Below, piece after piece: positions 43,114 through 52,390 of a DNA stretch of 64,000 nt. The translations under genes were made by a program, and so were the position numbers. Below the pieces are notes generated by a model, which was given only the letters and a program-made list of their open reading frames with translations, was not told the DNA's origin and searched no databases. Each line of letters starts with the position of its first letter. The first letter of the stretch is position 1. The stretch lies in contig DASRHT010000125.1 in NCBI GenBank assembly GCA_035650355.1, positions 1 through 64,000 on the forward strand. Reading direction: 5' to 3'. The stretch is from DASRHT01 sp035650355 (GTDB lineage: Bacteria > Chloroflexota > Ktedonobacteria > Ktedonobacterales > Ktedonobacteraceae).

Positions 43114-43878
43114 ATGGCAATTGAAAAGTATGTCCAACCGGCAACGCGGATCACACCAGCTCTGGTCATTTATCTTATCGATGCCAGCAACTCCATGAAC
43201 GATCCATGCGGTACCACAACGAAGATCGCGCTGGTGAACGCGGCCTTGAGAGAGGCGATGAAAGGTATGATCTTGCGCTCCATGCGGGACAACAAAGTGC
43301 AGCCGCGCTATCACGTCGCGATGTTCGCCTATAGCTCAAAAGTCATCGATCTGTTGAACGGCATACGCCCTCTTCCCGATATCATGCGTGTTGGCGGTCC
43401 CCCCGAACTGATCGCCGGTGGCGACGAGACAGACACAGCAGCGGGATTCGCTATGGTAGAGCAGCTCCTGCAGCGGCATTTGAGCGCCTTCAAGCATTGT
43501 CCTGCGCCGCTCGTCTGCCATCTCACCGATGCGTTGCTCACGACGCAAGATCCCTCCCCCTTTGTTCGCAATATTCGCTCGTTGGGCGTAGATGATGGAT
43601 CTGTGCTGGTCGAGAATATTCTCATGACAGAGAAGATGCTACGAAAGCCCGTGAAAGATTGGTATCAGTGGAGCGGGGTGCTCAGGGCCGGAGAATTGAC
43701 CGATGACTATGCCAGGCTTTTGTTCAAACTTTCCTCACCAATCCCAGAGAGTTATCGCCAGAATATCAACCGGTCGGCGGGCTACCAGTTGCAAAAAGGG
43801 GCCGCACTCTTTTTTCCAGGCACGCAGCCAGAACTTATCCGGCTCGCGCTCGCGGCCTCATCCGCAACGCAGGTCTGA
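43114..43878 (+). CDS. vWA-domain protein, TerY-like (254 aa)
   Basis: The MIDAS motif IYLIDASNSMND (residues 19-30) is followed by a vWA core with HVAMFAYSSKVID and DTAAGFAMVEQLL. The DxSxS set is complete, so metal binding is expected. About 70 further residues end in a helix. There is no signal peptide. AGGAGCAG precedes the ATG. Together with the vWA gene at 22207 and the kinase-like gene it could form a phospho-regulated control set around the secretion island; that link rests on the shared promoter and gene neighbourhood only. Confidence 0.87.
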   Translation: MAIEKYVQPATRITPALVIYLIDASNSMNDPCGTTTKIALVNAALREAMKGMILRSMRDNKVQPRYHVAMFAYSSKVIDLLNGIRPLPDIMRVGGPPELIAGGDETDTAAGFAMVEQLLQRHLSAFKHCPAPLVCHLTDALLTTQDPSPFVRNIRSLGVDDGSVLVENILMTEKMLRKPVKDWYQWSGVLRAGELTDDYARLLFKLSSPIPESYRQNINRSAGYQLQKGAALFFPGTQPELIRLALAASSATQV

Positions 43879-43929
43879 GTTGGAGCGGAGGTGAATGCCT
43901 CTGTCGCCGCTGCCTCTGCGTCCTCCCGC

Positions 43930-46431
43930 TCATACCGGTAAGAGACACAGCCACTCAGTGACCTGGTCGCGACGGGCATCCCCAAGCTGCGTAAAACGCT
44001 CCAGGCTTTCCTGAGCCAGAGACCGTGCTTGCTCCCAGCGCTGCTGTTGGGCTGCCGCGTGGGCTAAGCCAAAGAGCGCACGGGCAATGAGCTCTTTGGC
44101 TTGAATCTGGTGCGCTCCTGCTAGCATCTGTTCAAAGAACTCTTTGGCTTCATCGGCTCGCTTTTGCTCCAGGTGCAGCCATCCATATTCTCCTTGCGTT
44201 TCGGCAATGACCCAGCGGTTTTGTAGTTCGTCGGCCAGACGCAAACTCTCATCCAGGTAGGAGTATGCCTGGTCCCATTGACCACGGAGGCGGTAGATGA
44301 TGCCGAGATTCTGTAACACCGAGGCGATGAGATAGCGGTGGCGAAGCTGCCGGGCCAGGTGCAGGCTCTCCAGCGAATAGGTGAGCGCCTGGTCGTATTG
44401 CTGCTGTCGGATGGCCAGCATGCCCAGATTCATCAGCAGGCTACACCGGAGGAGGAGCCGTTGACTCTTGTATGCATACGCCAATCCCTGCTCATAAAGT
44501 GCCCTCGTTTGTTCGTAATCCCCACGTCGCAGGACCTGCACGCCTAAATTCATCACAAAGGCACCCGCTATCGCCCAATCCTGCATCCGCAAGGCGATTG
44601 AGAGTCCTTCCTGATACAGCGCTTCCGCCTGTCGATAGTGACCCAGATTGTCCAGCGTTGCCCCTTGCACCAGGAACGCGTAGCTGAGTGTCGCCTCGTC
44701 CTGCAGGTGCCTGGCTCGTTGAATGCCCTGTTCATAATACCTGAGTGCTTCCTGATCATCGCCCAGGTCACTGATCATATATCCCGTGTGAACCAACAGC
44801 GCGGCTTCCAGCGGATGAGTACACTGGCGTGCTATTGCCAACCCCTGCAGGTAGAGATCCCTGGCCTGAGTTGTTTGCCCATATTGTTGGGCGACTAAGC
44901 CGAGGTAGTACCAGAGGGGGACGAGTATCGCGGGCTGCTCCCACTCGTTCCACTGCTGGATCTGCTCAAGGAGTGTATAGGCGTGCAGCACATAGCGACT
45001 ATCATGCTCCCCCGTATGGATGGGAACCTCACGAGCTACACAGTGAGTCACCGCCGCCGCCGCACGTCCTGCCCACAGACGTGCGGTCGCCTCGTCCATG
45101 CTGGCTTTGAGGACCACCTGAACTAACCGGTGCAACGAAAACGTCTGGTGCTCCGGCTGCCGGTGCAGCAACGAATAGTGGAACGCTTCCCCCAGGACCA
45201 GGTTGAACTGAGCGGCAGTGCTCGCGGCCTCCTCAAGCTGTGGACCAAGAGCAGCCGCTCCCTGTCGAAAGAGTTCTTCAGGGATCGCGTCGGGAGAAAG
45301 ATATGCGCAGACACGCAAGAGATCGGCTGCGGCAGCATTGACCTGCGTCAGTTGTTGGAACGAGAAGAGGAATGTGGTGACGACTGAGTGAGGATGATCG
45401 GAGACTGGATAACGATCATTGAGGAAGTGCAGTTGGTCCTGCTGATACATATGCAGGTACTCGGCCAGACGACACCCTGTCCGCTCTATGTATGCCCCTG
45501 CCTGATCAAGGGCTAATGGCAAGCCACCCATCAATGAGACCAGGGTCCTGGCCGCCATGAGTAGTTCAGCACCAGAAGGCTCAGACGAAGATGCAGAAGA
45601 CGCACCGCTCGCTCGACGCAGGAGCAACTGCATGCCTTCCTCCTCTGAGAGGGGAGGAAGTTCGAGGGTGAGTGCGAAACGATCCAGCGTGCGTAAGCGC
45701 GTTGTGAGCAGCAAGGCCCCCTGATCGGTCACTGGCAGAAAGGGTTTGAGCACGCCGAGGTCTTCGACATTATCAACAATAAGTAGCCAGCCTGTATGCC
45801 GATTGAGCCAGCGTAGGACCGCTGCGACCAGCTTGTTCTGATCCTCTTCGATTTTCTCAGGTAATGCGAGCAGATCAGCCAGCGCGACAAAACTGGAGAC
45901 CAGAGCCGCCTGCGTCTCGGCCTGCACCCAGAACACAGCTTCATAGTCCTGGCGATGGCGATAGGCGTATTCGACCGCAAGTTGCGTTTTCCCAATGCCA
46001 CCCAGGCCATGCAGGGCGTAGGAGTGAGTGAGAGCTACCGGAGAGGACGGCTGTGTGAGCAACGTATGCAGACGGGCTAGCGCCTCCTCACGCCCGGTAA
46101 AGAAGGGGTGACGCGGGAAAGGAACGTTCCACGGGGTCGTAGCTTCTTCAGCAGAAGACACGATGCGTTCTTCTCCTGACGCCTCAACGGTTGTTTTCTG
46201 AGCAGCGAGAAGCTCTTCTGGGACGAAGCCGAATTCCTCGGCGCTCTTCCCAAAGAGGACGCAGAGCTTGTGGCGAAAGTAACTGCTGGGCATCTGACGT
46301 CCCCGCTCCCAGCGTTTGACCGTGAGGACGGTGGTTCCTACCTGGTCAGCCAGGTCCTGCTGGCGCCAGTTATGCCGAATGCGTTCCTTCCGTAAGCACA
46401 CGCTCCACTGTCTCGTTGTTGCTTCAACCAT
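43930..46431 (-). CDS. XRE-HTH / NB-ARC / TPR regulator (833 aa)
   Basis: An N-terminal XRE-type helix-turn-helix (WRQQDLADQVGTTVLTVKRWERG, residues 15-40) is followed by NB-ARC: entry motif FTGREEALARLHTLL, P-loop GLGGIGKTQLAVEYAYRH near 140, LLIVDNVEDL, LLLTTRLRTLD and GGLPLALDQAGAY. From about 470 to 800 the chain is TPR repeats (YYEQGIQRARHLQDEATL and similar). Such STAND proteins are ATP-dependent switches; in Ktedonobacteria-like genomes they are numerous. The ATG at 46431 follows AGAAGGAG and is preferred over 46497. It is head-to-head with a paralogue at 46671. Confidence 0.92.
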   Translation of the reverse strand: MVEATTRQWSVCLRKERIRHNWRQQDLADQVGTTVLTVKRWERGRQMPSSYFRHKLCVLFGKSAEEFGFVPEELLAAQKTTVEASGEERIVSSAEEATTPWNVPFPRHPFFTGREEALARLHTLLTQPSSPVALTHSYALHGLGGIGKTQLAVEYAYRHRQDYEAVFWVQAETQAALVSSFVALADLLALPEKIEEDQNKLVAAVLRWLNRHTGWLLIVDNVEDLGVLKPFLPVTDQGALLLTTRLRTLDRFALTLELPPLSEEEGMQLLLRRASGASSASSSEPSGAELLMAARTLVSLMGGLPLALDQAGAYIERTGCRLAEYLHMYQQDQLHFLNDRYPVSDHPHSVVTTFLFSFQQLTQVNAAAADLLRVCAYLSPDAIPEELFRQGAAALGPQLEEAASTAAQFNLVLGEAFHYSLLHRQPEHQTFSLHRLVQVVLKASMDEATARLWAGRAAAAVTHCVAREVPIHTGEHDSRYVLHAYTLLEQIQQWNEWEQPAILVPLWYYLGLVAQQYGQTTQARDLYLQGLAIARQCTHPLEAALLVHTGYMISDLGDDQEALRYYEQGIQRARHLQDEATLSYAFLVQGATLDNLGHYRQAEALYQEGLSIALRMQDWAIAGAFVMNLGVQVLRRGDYEQTRALYEQGLAYAYKSQRLLLRCSLLMNLGMLAIRQQQYDQALTYSLESLHLARQLRHRYLIASVLQNLGIIYRLRGQWDQAYSYLDESLRLADELQNRWVIAETQGEYGWLHLEQKRADEAKEFFEQMLAGAHQIQAKELIARALFGLAHAAAQQQRWEQARSLAQESLERFTQLGDARRDQVTEWLCLLPV

Positions 46432-46670
46432 GCTGCTGCTCCTTCTAGCAAGCGAGGGAAAAAGAGAGACGCCTTCCATAAAAATATAAACGAACACATT
46501 CCGGCTTTTTCACATCTAGACGATATCCAAACGATACCCGGGTGATACTAAATGACCTTTCATGAGGTAGAAGCAATAAGATACTATCGATGTATGACAA
46601 ACCTGCGTCCGTTTGTCAGATGAGAGAACGAATACAAGAATAGTGTCAAAAAAGTTCTGCTGGGAAGAGC

Positions 46671-48074
46671 ATGAAGCAGGCAGATCAGAAACCATTTGCA
46701 GAGATATTGAAAATGGAACGCAAGCTGCGGGGATGGTCGCAAGCCTACGTGGCAGAGAAGCTGGGAACCGACTTTCGGGTTGTCAGCCGCTGGGAACGTG
46801 GGCTACATCTACCAACTACAGCGTATCACCCCGCGCTGTGCGATCTTTTTGCATTGAGTGCGGAAGAACTGGGTCTCGCGCCTCATATAGCAAATTCTTA
46901 CAAGCAGGGTGAACTCTCCAGACGCTGGAGGGTTCCTTATCGCCGTAATCCCTGCTTTACAGGTCGGGAGGAACTTTTGAGTCGTTTACATGATCGGCTG
47001 AGAGCTGAAAAAGCTGCGGATTGGCATCATGTCGTAGCCATCAGCGGGTTGGGAGGCATCGGGAAGACGCAGGTAGCAATAGAATATAGCTATCGCCATC
47101 GCCAGGACTATGAAACCGTGTTCTGGCTCAATGCCAGAGATGGTGAAGAGTTCCAGATAGAACTGGTAGAACTGGCTCGTTTCCTGAAACTCGTCGAAGA
47201 AGATGAACAAAATCAAAGGAAAGCTGTAGAAGCGATCATTCAGTGGTTCCACATGCATAGTGGCTGGCTGTTGATCGTTGATGATGTGGATGAGATTACG
47301 CCTATAAGTCAGGTGATACCGACAGAGATGGGCAGTGTACTCTTGACCACACAAACTCAGATGACCGGAGTATACGCTCAAAGTATTATCCTGGATACCA
47401 TGACACTGGATGAAAGTGCCTTGTTTCTTTTACGACGTGCGAAGCTGATTGCACCGGACACGCTTTTAGATGATGCAACTGACGCAGATTGGGAAGGAGC
47501 GAGGGCCGTTGCGCAACTGCTTGGCGGCTTACCCCTGGCATTAGACCAGGCAGGAGCTTATCTCGAAGAGGCTGCTTGCAGCTTCTCGGATTACCTGAAT
47601 CACTATCGCCAATGGCGAGCCAGTTTGCTCAATCGGCGCGGCCATCTTGCTTCTGAACATCCCTCTTCAGTGAGCGCCACCTTTGAGCAAGCTTTCGAGA
47701 GGGTGAAACAGGAGAATCCGCTCGCAGGAGAATTGCTACGCCTTTGCACATTGCTTGATGCCGATGCCATTCCCGAGGAGTTGCTTACCGAGGTAGCTCT
47801 AGAAATGGGACAGTCTCTTGCCGCGGTGGGGAGCGATGCGTTGCTGTTAGATGAAGCACTGATCGTTCTGCGTAAGTACTCTTTATTGTACCGCAATCCT
47901 CAAAGCAGAACGCTCTTCATGCACCAGCTCGTACAGGCGGTGATACAGGACACCATGAATCAAGACGAGCAACAACGATGGATAGAGCGAATAATGGGCG
48001 CAATCAATCGCCTCTCTTCTGCCGCCTCTCCAAAGGCATCAGGCAAGACGGAAGCAGATGGGATTTTCTGTTAA
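46671..48074 (+). CDS. XRE-HTH / NB-ARC protein lacking the TPR half (467 aa)
   Basis: Paralogue of the divergent 43930 gene: HTH with GWSQAYVAEKLGTDFRVVSRWERG, NB-ARC with FTGREELLSRLH, P-loop GLGGIGKTQVAIEYSYRH near 126, LLIVDDVDEI and GGLPLALDQAGAYLEE. It ends shortly after the winged-helix region (MHQLVQAVIQDTMNQDEQQRWIER), exactly where TPRs begin in the paralogue. No TPR sequence follows in any frame. It could be a truncated gene or a shorter switch that works with a separate sensor. Confidence 0.85.
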   Translation: MKQADQKPFAEILKMERKLRGWSQAYVAEKLGTDFRVVSRWERGLHLPTTAYHPALCDLFALSAEELGLAPHIANSYKQGELSRRWRVPYRRNPCFTGREELLSRLHDRLRAEKAADWHHVVAISGLGGIGKTQVAIEYSYRHRQDYETVFWLNARDGEEFQIELVELARFLKLVEEDEQNQRKAVEAIIQWFHMHSGWLLIVDDVDEITPISQVIPTEMGSVLLTTQTQMTGVYAQSIILDTMTLDESALFLLRRAKLIAPDTLLDDATDADWEGARAVAQLLGGLPLALDQAGAYLEEAACSFSDYLNHYRQWRASLLNRRGHLASEHPSSVSATFEQAFERVKQENPLAGELLRLCTLLDADAIPEELLTEVALEMGQSLAAVGSDALLLDEALIVLRKYSLLYRNPQSRTLFMHQLVQAVIQDTMNQDEQQRWIERIMGAINRLSSAASPKASGKTEADGIFC

Positions 48075-48245
48075 ACGCATTGCATCATCAAAAAAAATCT
48101 TCAGTGAGGTCTTCAGCTCAAATCTCTGGAAACTCTATGAAACCGTGGAGTTCACAGGCTATCATCACTCCTACGCGCGCAGGTGAGAGGTGCTGGTTTA
48201 GTGAGGCAAAATCTGTCGTATCGCGCCAGAAATCGCTTCTCATAG

Positions 48246-48274
48246 TTGACCGGACACGTTCCATATGCTATTAT
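48246..48274 (+). promoter_or_regulatory. Promoter upstream of the leader ORF and ABC exporter
   Basis: TTGACC (48246-48251), a 17-bp spacer and TATTAT (48269-48274). It is followed by a Shine-Dalgarno AAAGGAGG at 48326-48333 and the small ORF at 48340, giving a long leader of about 370 nt to the ABC exporter start. Confidence 0.6.
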
Positions 48275-48339
48275 CACTCCTGTACTTGATTGTTTTTGAC
48301 GTGTCTCTGCACGTTGCCAGTTCAGAAAGGAGGTTAATG

Positions 48340-48432
48340 ATGCTTAGAAGCGCATACTGCGCAACATCGATGCCTGGCATGAAGGGATGGAGATCCATCG
48401 GGGATGCTCTGAGAGTGCAGACGCTGAAATAG
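48340..48432 (+). CDS. Candidate 30-residue leader or small peptide
   Basis: AAAGGAGG lies 6 nt before this ATG (an adjacent ATG at 48337 is only 3 nt away). The peptide reads MLRSAYCATSMPGMKGWRSI followed by GDALRVQTLK and a TAG. It is basic with one cysteine and no signal or membrane helix. A consensus promoter precedes it and the ABC exporter follows 221 nt later. By analogy with small ORFs before drug exporters (for example BmrB before BmrCD) it may be a translation-attenuation leader; an exported peptide is the alternative. No homology was recognised. Confidence 0.4.
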   Translation: MLRSAYCATSMPGMKGWRSIGDALRVQTLK

Positions 48433-48653
48433 TATGTTGCTCTAGACCATTCTCGTTCACCAAAAACGCATCCTCTTTGTCATCTCCACGCGCCATATCT
48501 CTGCTCTGATGATCTGGCCTTCCGCATTATCCCTTCTCGTACTGGTATTCCTGTCGCGCATCCTTACCCTGCCTCCGCTCGTCTGCTTTGAGCTGGAGCA
48601 GGTTTCCTTGTGCCTTTTGCGCTTACTTGCATACCACTCTGAGGAGCATCTCT

Positions 48654-50486
48654 TTGCAATCAACCGATTCGATTACGAAAAAACCGTCGCCCTCGACGAA
48701 GCGTTTACCCATATCCAAAGCTGGCTCCCAATCCGACGCGACCAGGCCAGCTCATACACGCAGCAAAAAGTTTTTGTCGTATTACAAACCATACATGAGC
48801 CTGTTCTTCGCGGACATAGCTTGCGCACTCATCGTCTCCGCGATCACACTGCTCCTTCCGCTTTGCGTGCAATACATCACCAAAAACATTCTGGAAGGCC
48901 ATGACCCGCATGAGCTACGCGACATTGCTTTACTAGGCGCGTTCATGCTAGCGCTGGTCGTGATCCAGGCCCTGTGTACGATGTTCATTGACTTTCAGGG
49001 CCATATGATGGGAGCCAGGATGCAGAGCGATATGCGCACTGAACTCTTCGAACAGTATCAAAAGCTCTCGTTTGGCTTTTATGACGAACAAAAAGTGGGT
49101 CAGCTCATGACCAGGATGACCAATGATACCTTCTGGCTGAGCGAACTCTATCATCATGGCCCTGAGGATATCGTCGTGACTTTTTTGACAGTCACTGGCG
49201 TGTTGATCATTCTTGCGAAGATCAATCTTGCGCTGACCCTGCTGCTTTTTCTTTTCCTGCCCCTGATGACTGTATATGCGTTGTACTTCAATAAGAAGAT
49301 GAATAAAGCGTTACGCAGCAGCAAAGATCGCATCGGGGACATCAATGCGCAGGTTGAGGATACGCTCGCAGGCATCAGGGTGGTCAAATCCTTTACCAAT
49401 GAAGAGGTCGAAACGCGCAAATTTGCCGACGCCAATCGTCGTTTTCTCGCCAGTCGCAGCGATGGCTATAGAAGTGAGGCGTACTTTTTCGGTGGGTTGG
49501 GAGCGTTTGCCCAACTCATGACCATTGCTGTAATAGTTCTGGGCGGCATTGCGATTATTCACGCTGCCCTGGATCTGGCGGATATGCTGACCTATTTGCT
49601 CTGCGTCGGCATTCTCGTTGATCCCATTAAAAAACTGATCAACTTCGGCGAACTCTATCAGGAGGGGATCACCGGCTTCCAACGCTTTATGGAGATTCTG
49701 GAGATAGCACCCGATTTGCAAGACACACCAAACGCGCGCGAACTGATGCAAGTTCGAGGAGATATCGAGTTTCAGGGGGTCAGCTTCAGATACAAAGAAA
49801 ACCAGAAGGATGTCGTGAAGAACCTCTCATTGAGGATATGTGCTGGAGAATATATAGCCCTGGTTGGGCCTTCTGGCATTGGCAAAACCACGCTTTGCTC
49901 GTTGATTCCGCGTTTCTACGATGTCAGCGTGGGAAAGATTCTGCTGGATGGACAGGATATCCGCGATGTGACCTTGCGCTCATTGCGCAGAAATATTGGC
50001 ATTGTCCAGCAAGATGTCTATTTATTTGCCGGGACCATCGCGGAGAATATCCGCTATGGCAAGCTCGATGCCAGTGAACAAGAAATCATCGAGGCAGCCA
50101 AAAAGGCACACGCGCATGATTTTATCATGGCGCTACCGGACGGCTATGATACGGATATTGGTCAACGTGGTGTCAAACTCTCAGGCGGGCAGAAGCAGCG
50201 CTTGAGCATCGCGCGCGTCTTCCTCAAAAATCCTCCGATAATCATTTTTGATGAAGCGACGAGCGCGCTGGACAATGAGAGCGAGAAGGCTGTGCAGGAC
50301 TCATTGGAGAAGTTAGCCGACAATCGCACAACACTTGTCATCGCTCATCGTTTGTCAACTATCCGCAATGCTCAAAGAATCGTGGTATTATCTGAGGCAG
50401 GGGTCAGTGAACAGGGGACACACGAGGAACTGATCGCGCTGAATAGTGCCTATGCGAATCTATACACCTTGCAGGCAAAAATATGA
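48654..50486 (+). CDS. ABC exporter, fused membrane and ATPase domains (610 aa)
   Basis: A type I exporter half-transporter. Six membrane helices (about residues 45-310) are preceded by a 45-residue basic tail. The ATPase domain follows: Walker A LVGPSGIGKTTLCSLIPRF, signature LSGGQKQRLSIARVFL, Walker B IIIFDEATSALDNES and H-loop VIAHRLSTI. Family members export lipids, drugs or peptides as dimers; there is no C39 peptidase domain. The TTG at 48654 is chosen because GAGGAG lies 7 nt before it; no ATG occurs before the first membrane helix. The long upstream leader with a small ORF suggests inducible expression. Confidence 0.9.
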   Translation: MQSTDSITKKPSPSTKRLPISKAGSQSDATRPAHTRSKKFLSYYKPYMSLFFADIACALIVSAITLLLPLCVQYITKNILEGHDPHELRDIALLGAFMLALVVIQALCTMFIDFQGHMMGARMQSDMRTELFEQYQKLSFGFYDEQKVGQLMTRMTNDTFWLSELYHHGPEDIVVTFLTVTGVLIILAKINLALTLLLFLFLPLMTVYALYFNKKMNKALRSSKDRIGDINAQVEDTLAGIRVVKSFTNEEVETRKFADANRRFLASRSDGYRSEAYFFGGLGAFAQLMTIAVIVLGGIAIIHAALDLADMLTYLLCVGILVDPIKKLINFGELYQEGITGFQRFMEILEIAPDLQDTPNARELMQVRGDIEFQGVSFRYKENQKDVVKNLSLRICAGEYIALVGPSGIGKTTLCSLIPRFYDVSVGKILLDGQDIRDVTLRSLRRNIGIVQQDVYLFAGTIAENIRYGKLDASEQEIIEAAKKAHAHDFIMALPDGYDTDIGQRGVKLSGGQKQRLSIARVFLKNPPIIIFDEATSALDNESEKAVQDSLEKLADNRTTLVIAHRLSTIRNAQRIVVLSEAGVSEQGTHEELIALNSAYANLYTLQAKI

Positions 50487-50533
50487 GGCTGTCTCTGTTA
50501 CACTTTCTCCAATGAGAAGAAGGAGATGCTGGC

Positions 50534-51007
50534 ATGATCACGTTACAACCCATGACAGAAGCGGAATTACAGCGTTTTCTTGAGACTGCCATCGTGGAGT
50601 ATGCTCAAGGACATGTCGAAGATGGGCAATGGACAGCAGAAGAAGCTGTTGAAAAATCGCGTAAGGAGTTTCAGGACCTGTTACCGCAGGGAGTAGCGAC
50701 CCCGAACCACTACCTCTTCACCCTGGTCAATGAAACACAGCAGCAGGTTGGGATGCTCTGGTTTGCGCGGCGAGAGAGCCAGGGACAACCTCTGGCCTTT
50801 GTCTACAATGTGCGCATTGATGAGGCATTTCGGCGCCGGGGGTATGCTTCTCAGGCGTTTCGCGAAATGGAGACCAAAGTCCGGGAATTGGGGTGGAACC
50901 GCATTTCGCTGCACGTCTTTGGCACCAATCATGCAGCCATCGACCTGTACCACAAGTTGGGCTATGAGATGACTAACGTGCTGATGGCGAAAACCCTTGA
51001 GCCGTAG
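50534..51007 (+). CDS. GNAT-family N-acetyltransferase (157 aa)
   Basis: The acetyl-CoA binding region shows YNVRIDEAFRRRGYASQAFREME (motif A, RRxGxA form) and later NHAAIDLYHKLGYEM (motif B). The N-terminal half contains ETAIVEYAQGHVEDGQWTAEEA, typical of GNATs related to spore-coat or small-molecule acetylases. The substrate is unknown. AAGAAGGAG precedes the ATG. It follows the ABC exporter by 47 nt and may be co-transcribed. Confidence 0.9.
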   Translation: MITLQPMTEAELQRFLETAIVEYAQGHVEDGQWTAEEAVEKSRKEFQDLLPQGVATPNHYLFTLVNETQQQVGMLWFARRESQGQPLAFVYNVRIDEAFRRRGYASQAFREMETKVRELGWNRISLHVFGTNHAAIDLYHKLGYEMTNVLMAKTLEP

Positions 51008-51162
51008 TCGCCATCAGAGAGCATGAAGCACGCGCTGAGCTGGACCTGATTTCGGAGACAGGAGAAATGGATAGCCAGGTCATCGTTCCTCGTCGCTGAA
51101 GCGAGCGCATCATGTGCAACCTCTCCACTTATGAGAGAGGGAAACTGAGGACGTTCCTGTTC

Positions 51163-51756
51163 TTAATCCAACTCGACGACTGGCAGACCGTGTACACCGA
51201 GAATGGTGGAGATTTCGCTGCCGTGATGGATGTCATGTTCGAGCACACCCCAGATGATCCACTGGCGCGAACGCGTAGGTCTCATTTCTCCGGCCAGGCG
51301 CTCCCTCTCCAACCACATCTGGGCGTATGGCTGGAGCGCAGGCTCTACCAGTTTCGCGTGACGCACACGTTCCGCCTCATCCAGAGGCGGGAAGACCTCT
51401 TCAAGATCAGCAGGGGTCAGACGGGCGAGCGTCTCCTCGATCAACTGCCAGGTCTTCTCAAGTCCGGCAACCAGTTCTGCCGCCGGGTGGCATGGGTCCA
51501 CGTCCGCCTCACAGACTCCCAGAGCCCATAATTCGAGGGAAGTCAGATCGGCGCTCCCCTCGCCCATCCGTGCGTGGAACCACCAGGCGCGATTTGCAAT
51601 AATATGCGTCGCGTACATGCCAATCGACCAGTGGTGCGGCGTGTTGCGCAAGGCAAGCTGCTCGACGGTAAGGGGCGCGATGGCCGCGACAAGATGCTGC
51701 TGGTATCTCCCCCAACCCGCGTAGAAGGGGAGGAGTGAAAGCTGATGGTCTGTCAT
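51163..51756 (-). CDS. DinB-family metal-dependent protein (197 aa)
   Basis: A four-helix bundle of the DinB/YfiT type. Metal-ligand histidines are likely in TPHHWSIGMYATHIIANRAWW near residue 45 and in LEHDIHHGSEIS near 177, the H...HxxxH arrangement of the family. Members include thiol S-transferases such as bacillithiol or mycothiol transferases; the exact role is open. AAGGAA precedes the start. It is convergent with the GNAT gene, with 155 nt between them. Confidence 0.85.
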   Translation of the reverse strand: MTDHQLSLLPFYAGWGRYQQHLVAAIAPLTVEQLALRNTPHHWSIGMYATHIIANRAWWFHARMGEGSADLTSLELWALGVCEADVDPCHPAAELVAGLEKTWQLIEETLARLTPADLEEVFPPLDEAERVRHAKLVEPALQPYAQMWLERERLAGEMRPTRSRQWIIWGVLEHDIHHGSEISTILGVHGLPVVELD

Positions 51757-52390
51757 AATAGGTATTCCTTGCTTTGAACTTCGAGAATAAACAACACAAT
51801 CGTATCAACGCACGCAAGGAAACGATGGGAGAGACAAGAGGGAAAAGAGAGAGCCGGTCATCGCTTGCACCATGATCGAACATGCGATGCCGCGACAGGG
51901 GGGAAAATGGCATCCATCTGCATGTGGTGGATGGGCAACATCGGCGATGCGTTCGCTGTAGTTCCGGGCCTGACACCTCTTTGCCGCACGCTTCTCCATA
52001 TCTCTCTCGCACCATCTCGCTGCTTGCGTTGTCACTATCCGCCGTCTCGCGCAGGCGAGGCCTGTGGGGTCGTCGAGCAGGAATCAGGCGCCTTGCGCAT
52101 TCCAGGCGCAGAACGGCTGAGCGCTCATGCCTGATGAGAGGCACGCGATAGATGGAAGCAAGAATGGGAATGTCTGTTTCACTGTTTGAATAGGAAACAG
52201 GATGGAGTTAGCAGCACACTGGCATAGATGTCAAAACCTCCCCAAAAAACGAGTGAATACTTCACTACTATATAGGGAGAGAGATGATCCTGTCAAGGAT
52301 GGGTTGGCGAAGTAACTGTTCACTCAAGGGGAGTGATTCCGGTTCCTGGGCCTGGTTTCGCTCAGTCGTTGAGCGGTACCGGTCTGTATT
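51757..52390. other. 634-bp gene-free region with one palindrome
   Basis: No frame here shows a ribosome site with a recognisable protein. The only structured element is AGTGAATACTTCACT (52252-52266), a 15-bp palindrome of the kind bound by TetR-type repressors, next to ACTATATAGG that could be a -10 region. No TetR gene is present in the window, so this may be the leftover control region of a lost gene. Confidence 0.5.

Noticed and set aside
51805..52144. Several open frames on both strands in the 51757-52390 spacer
   Set aside because: None has a ribosome site, domain or plausible composition.
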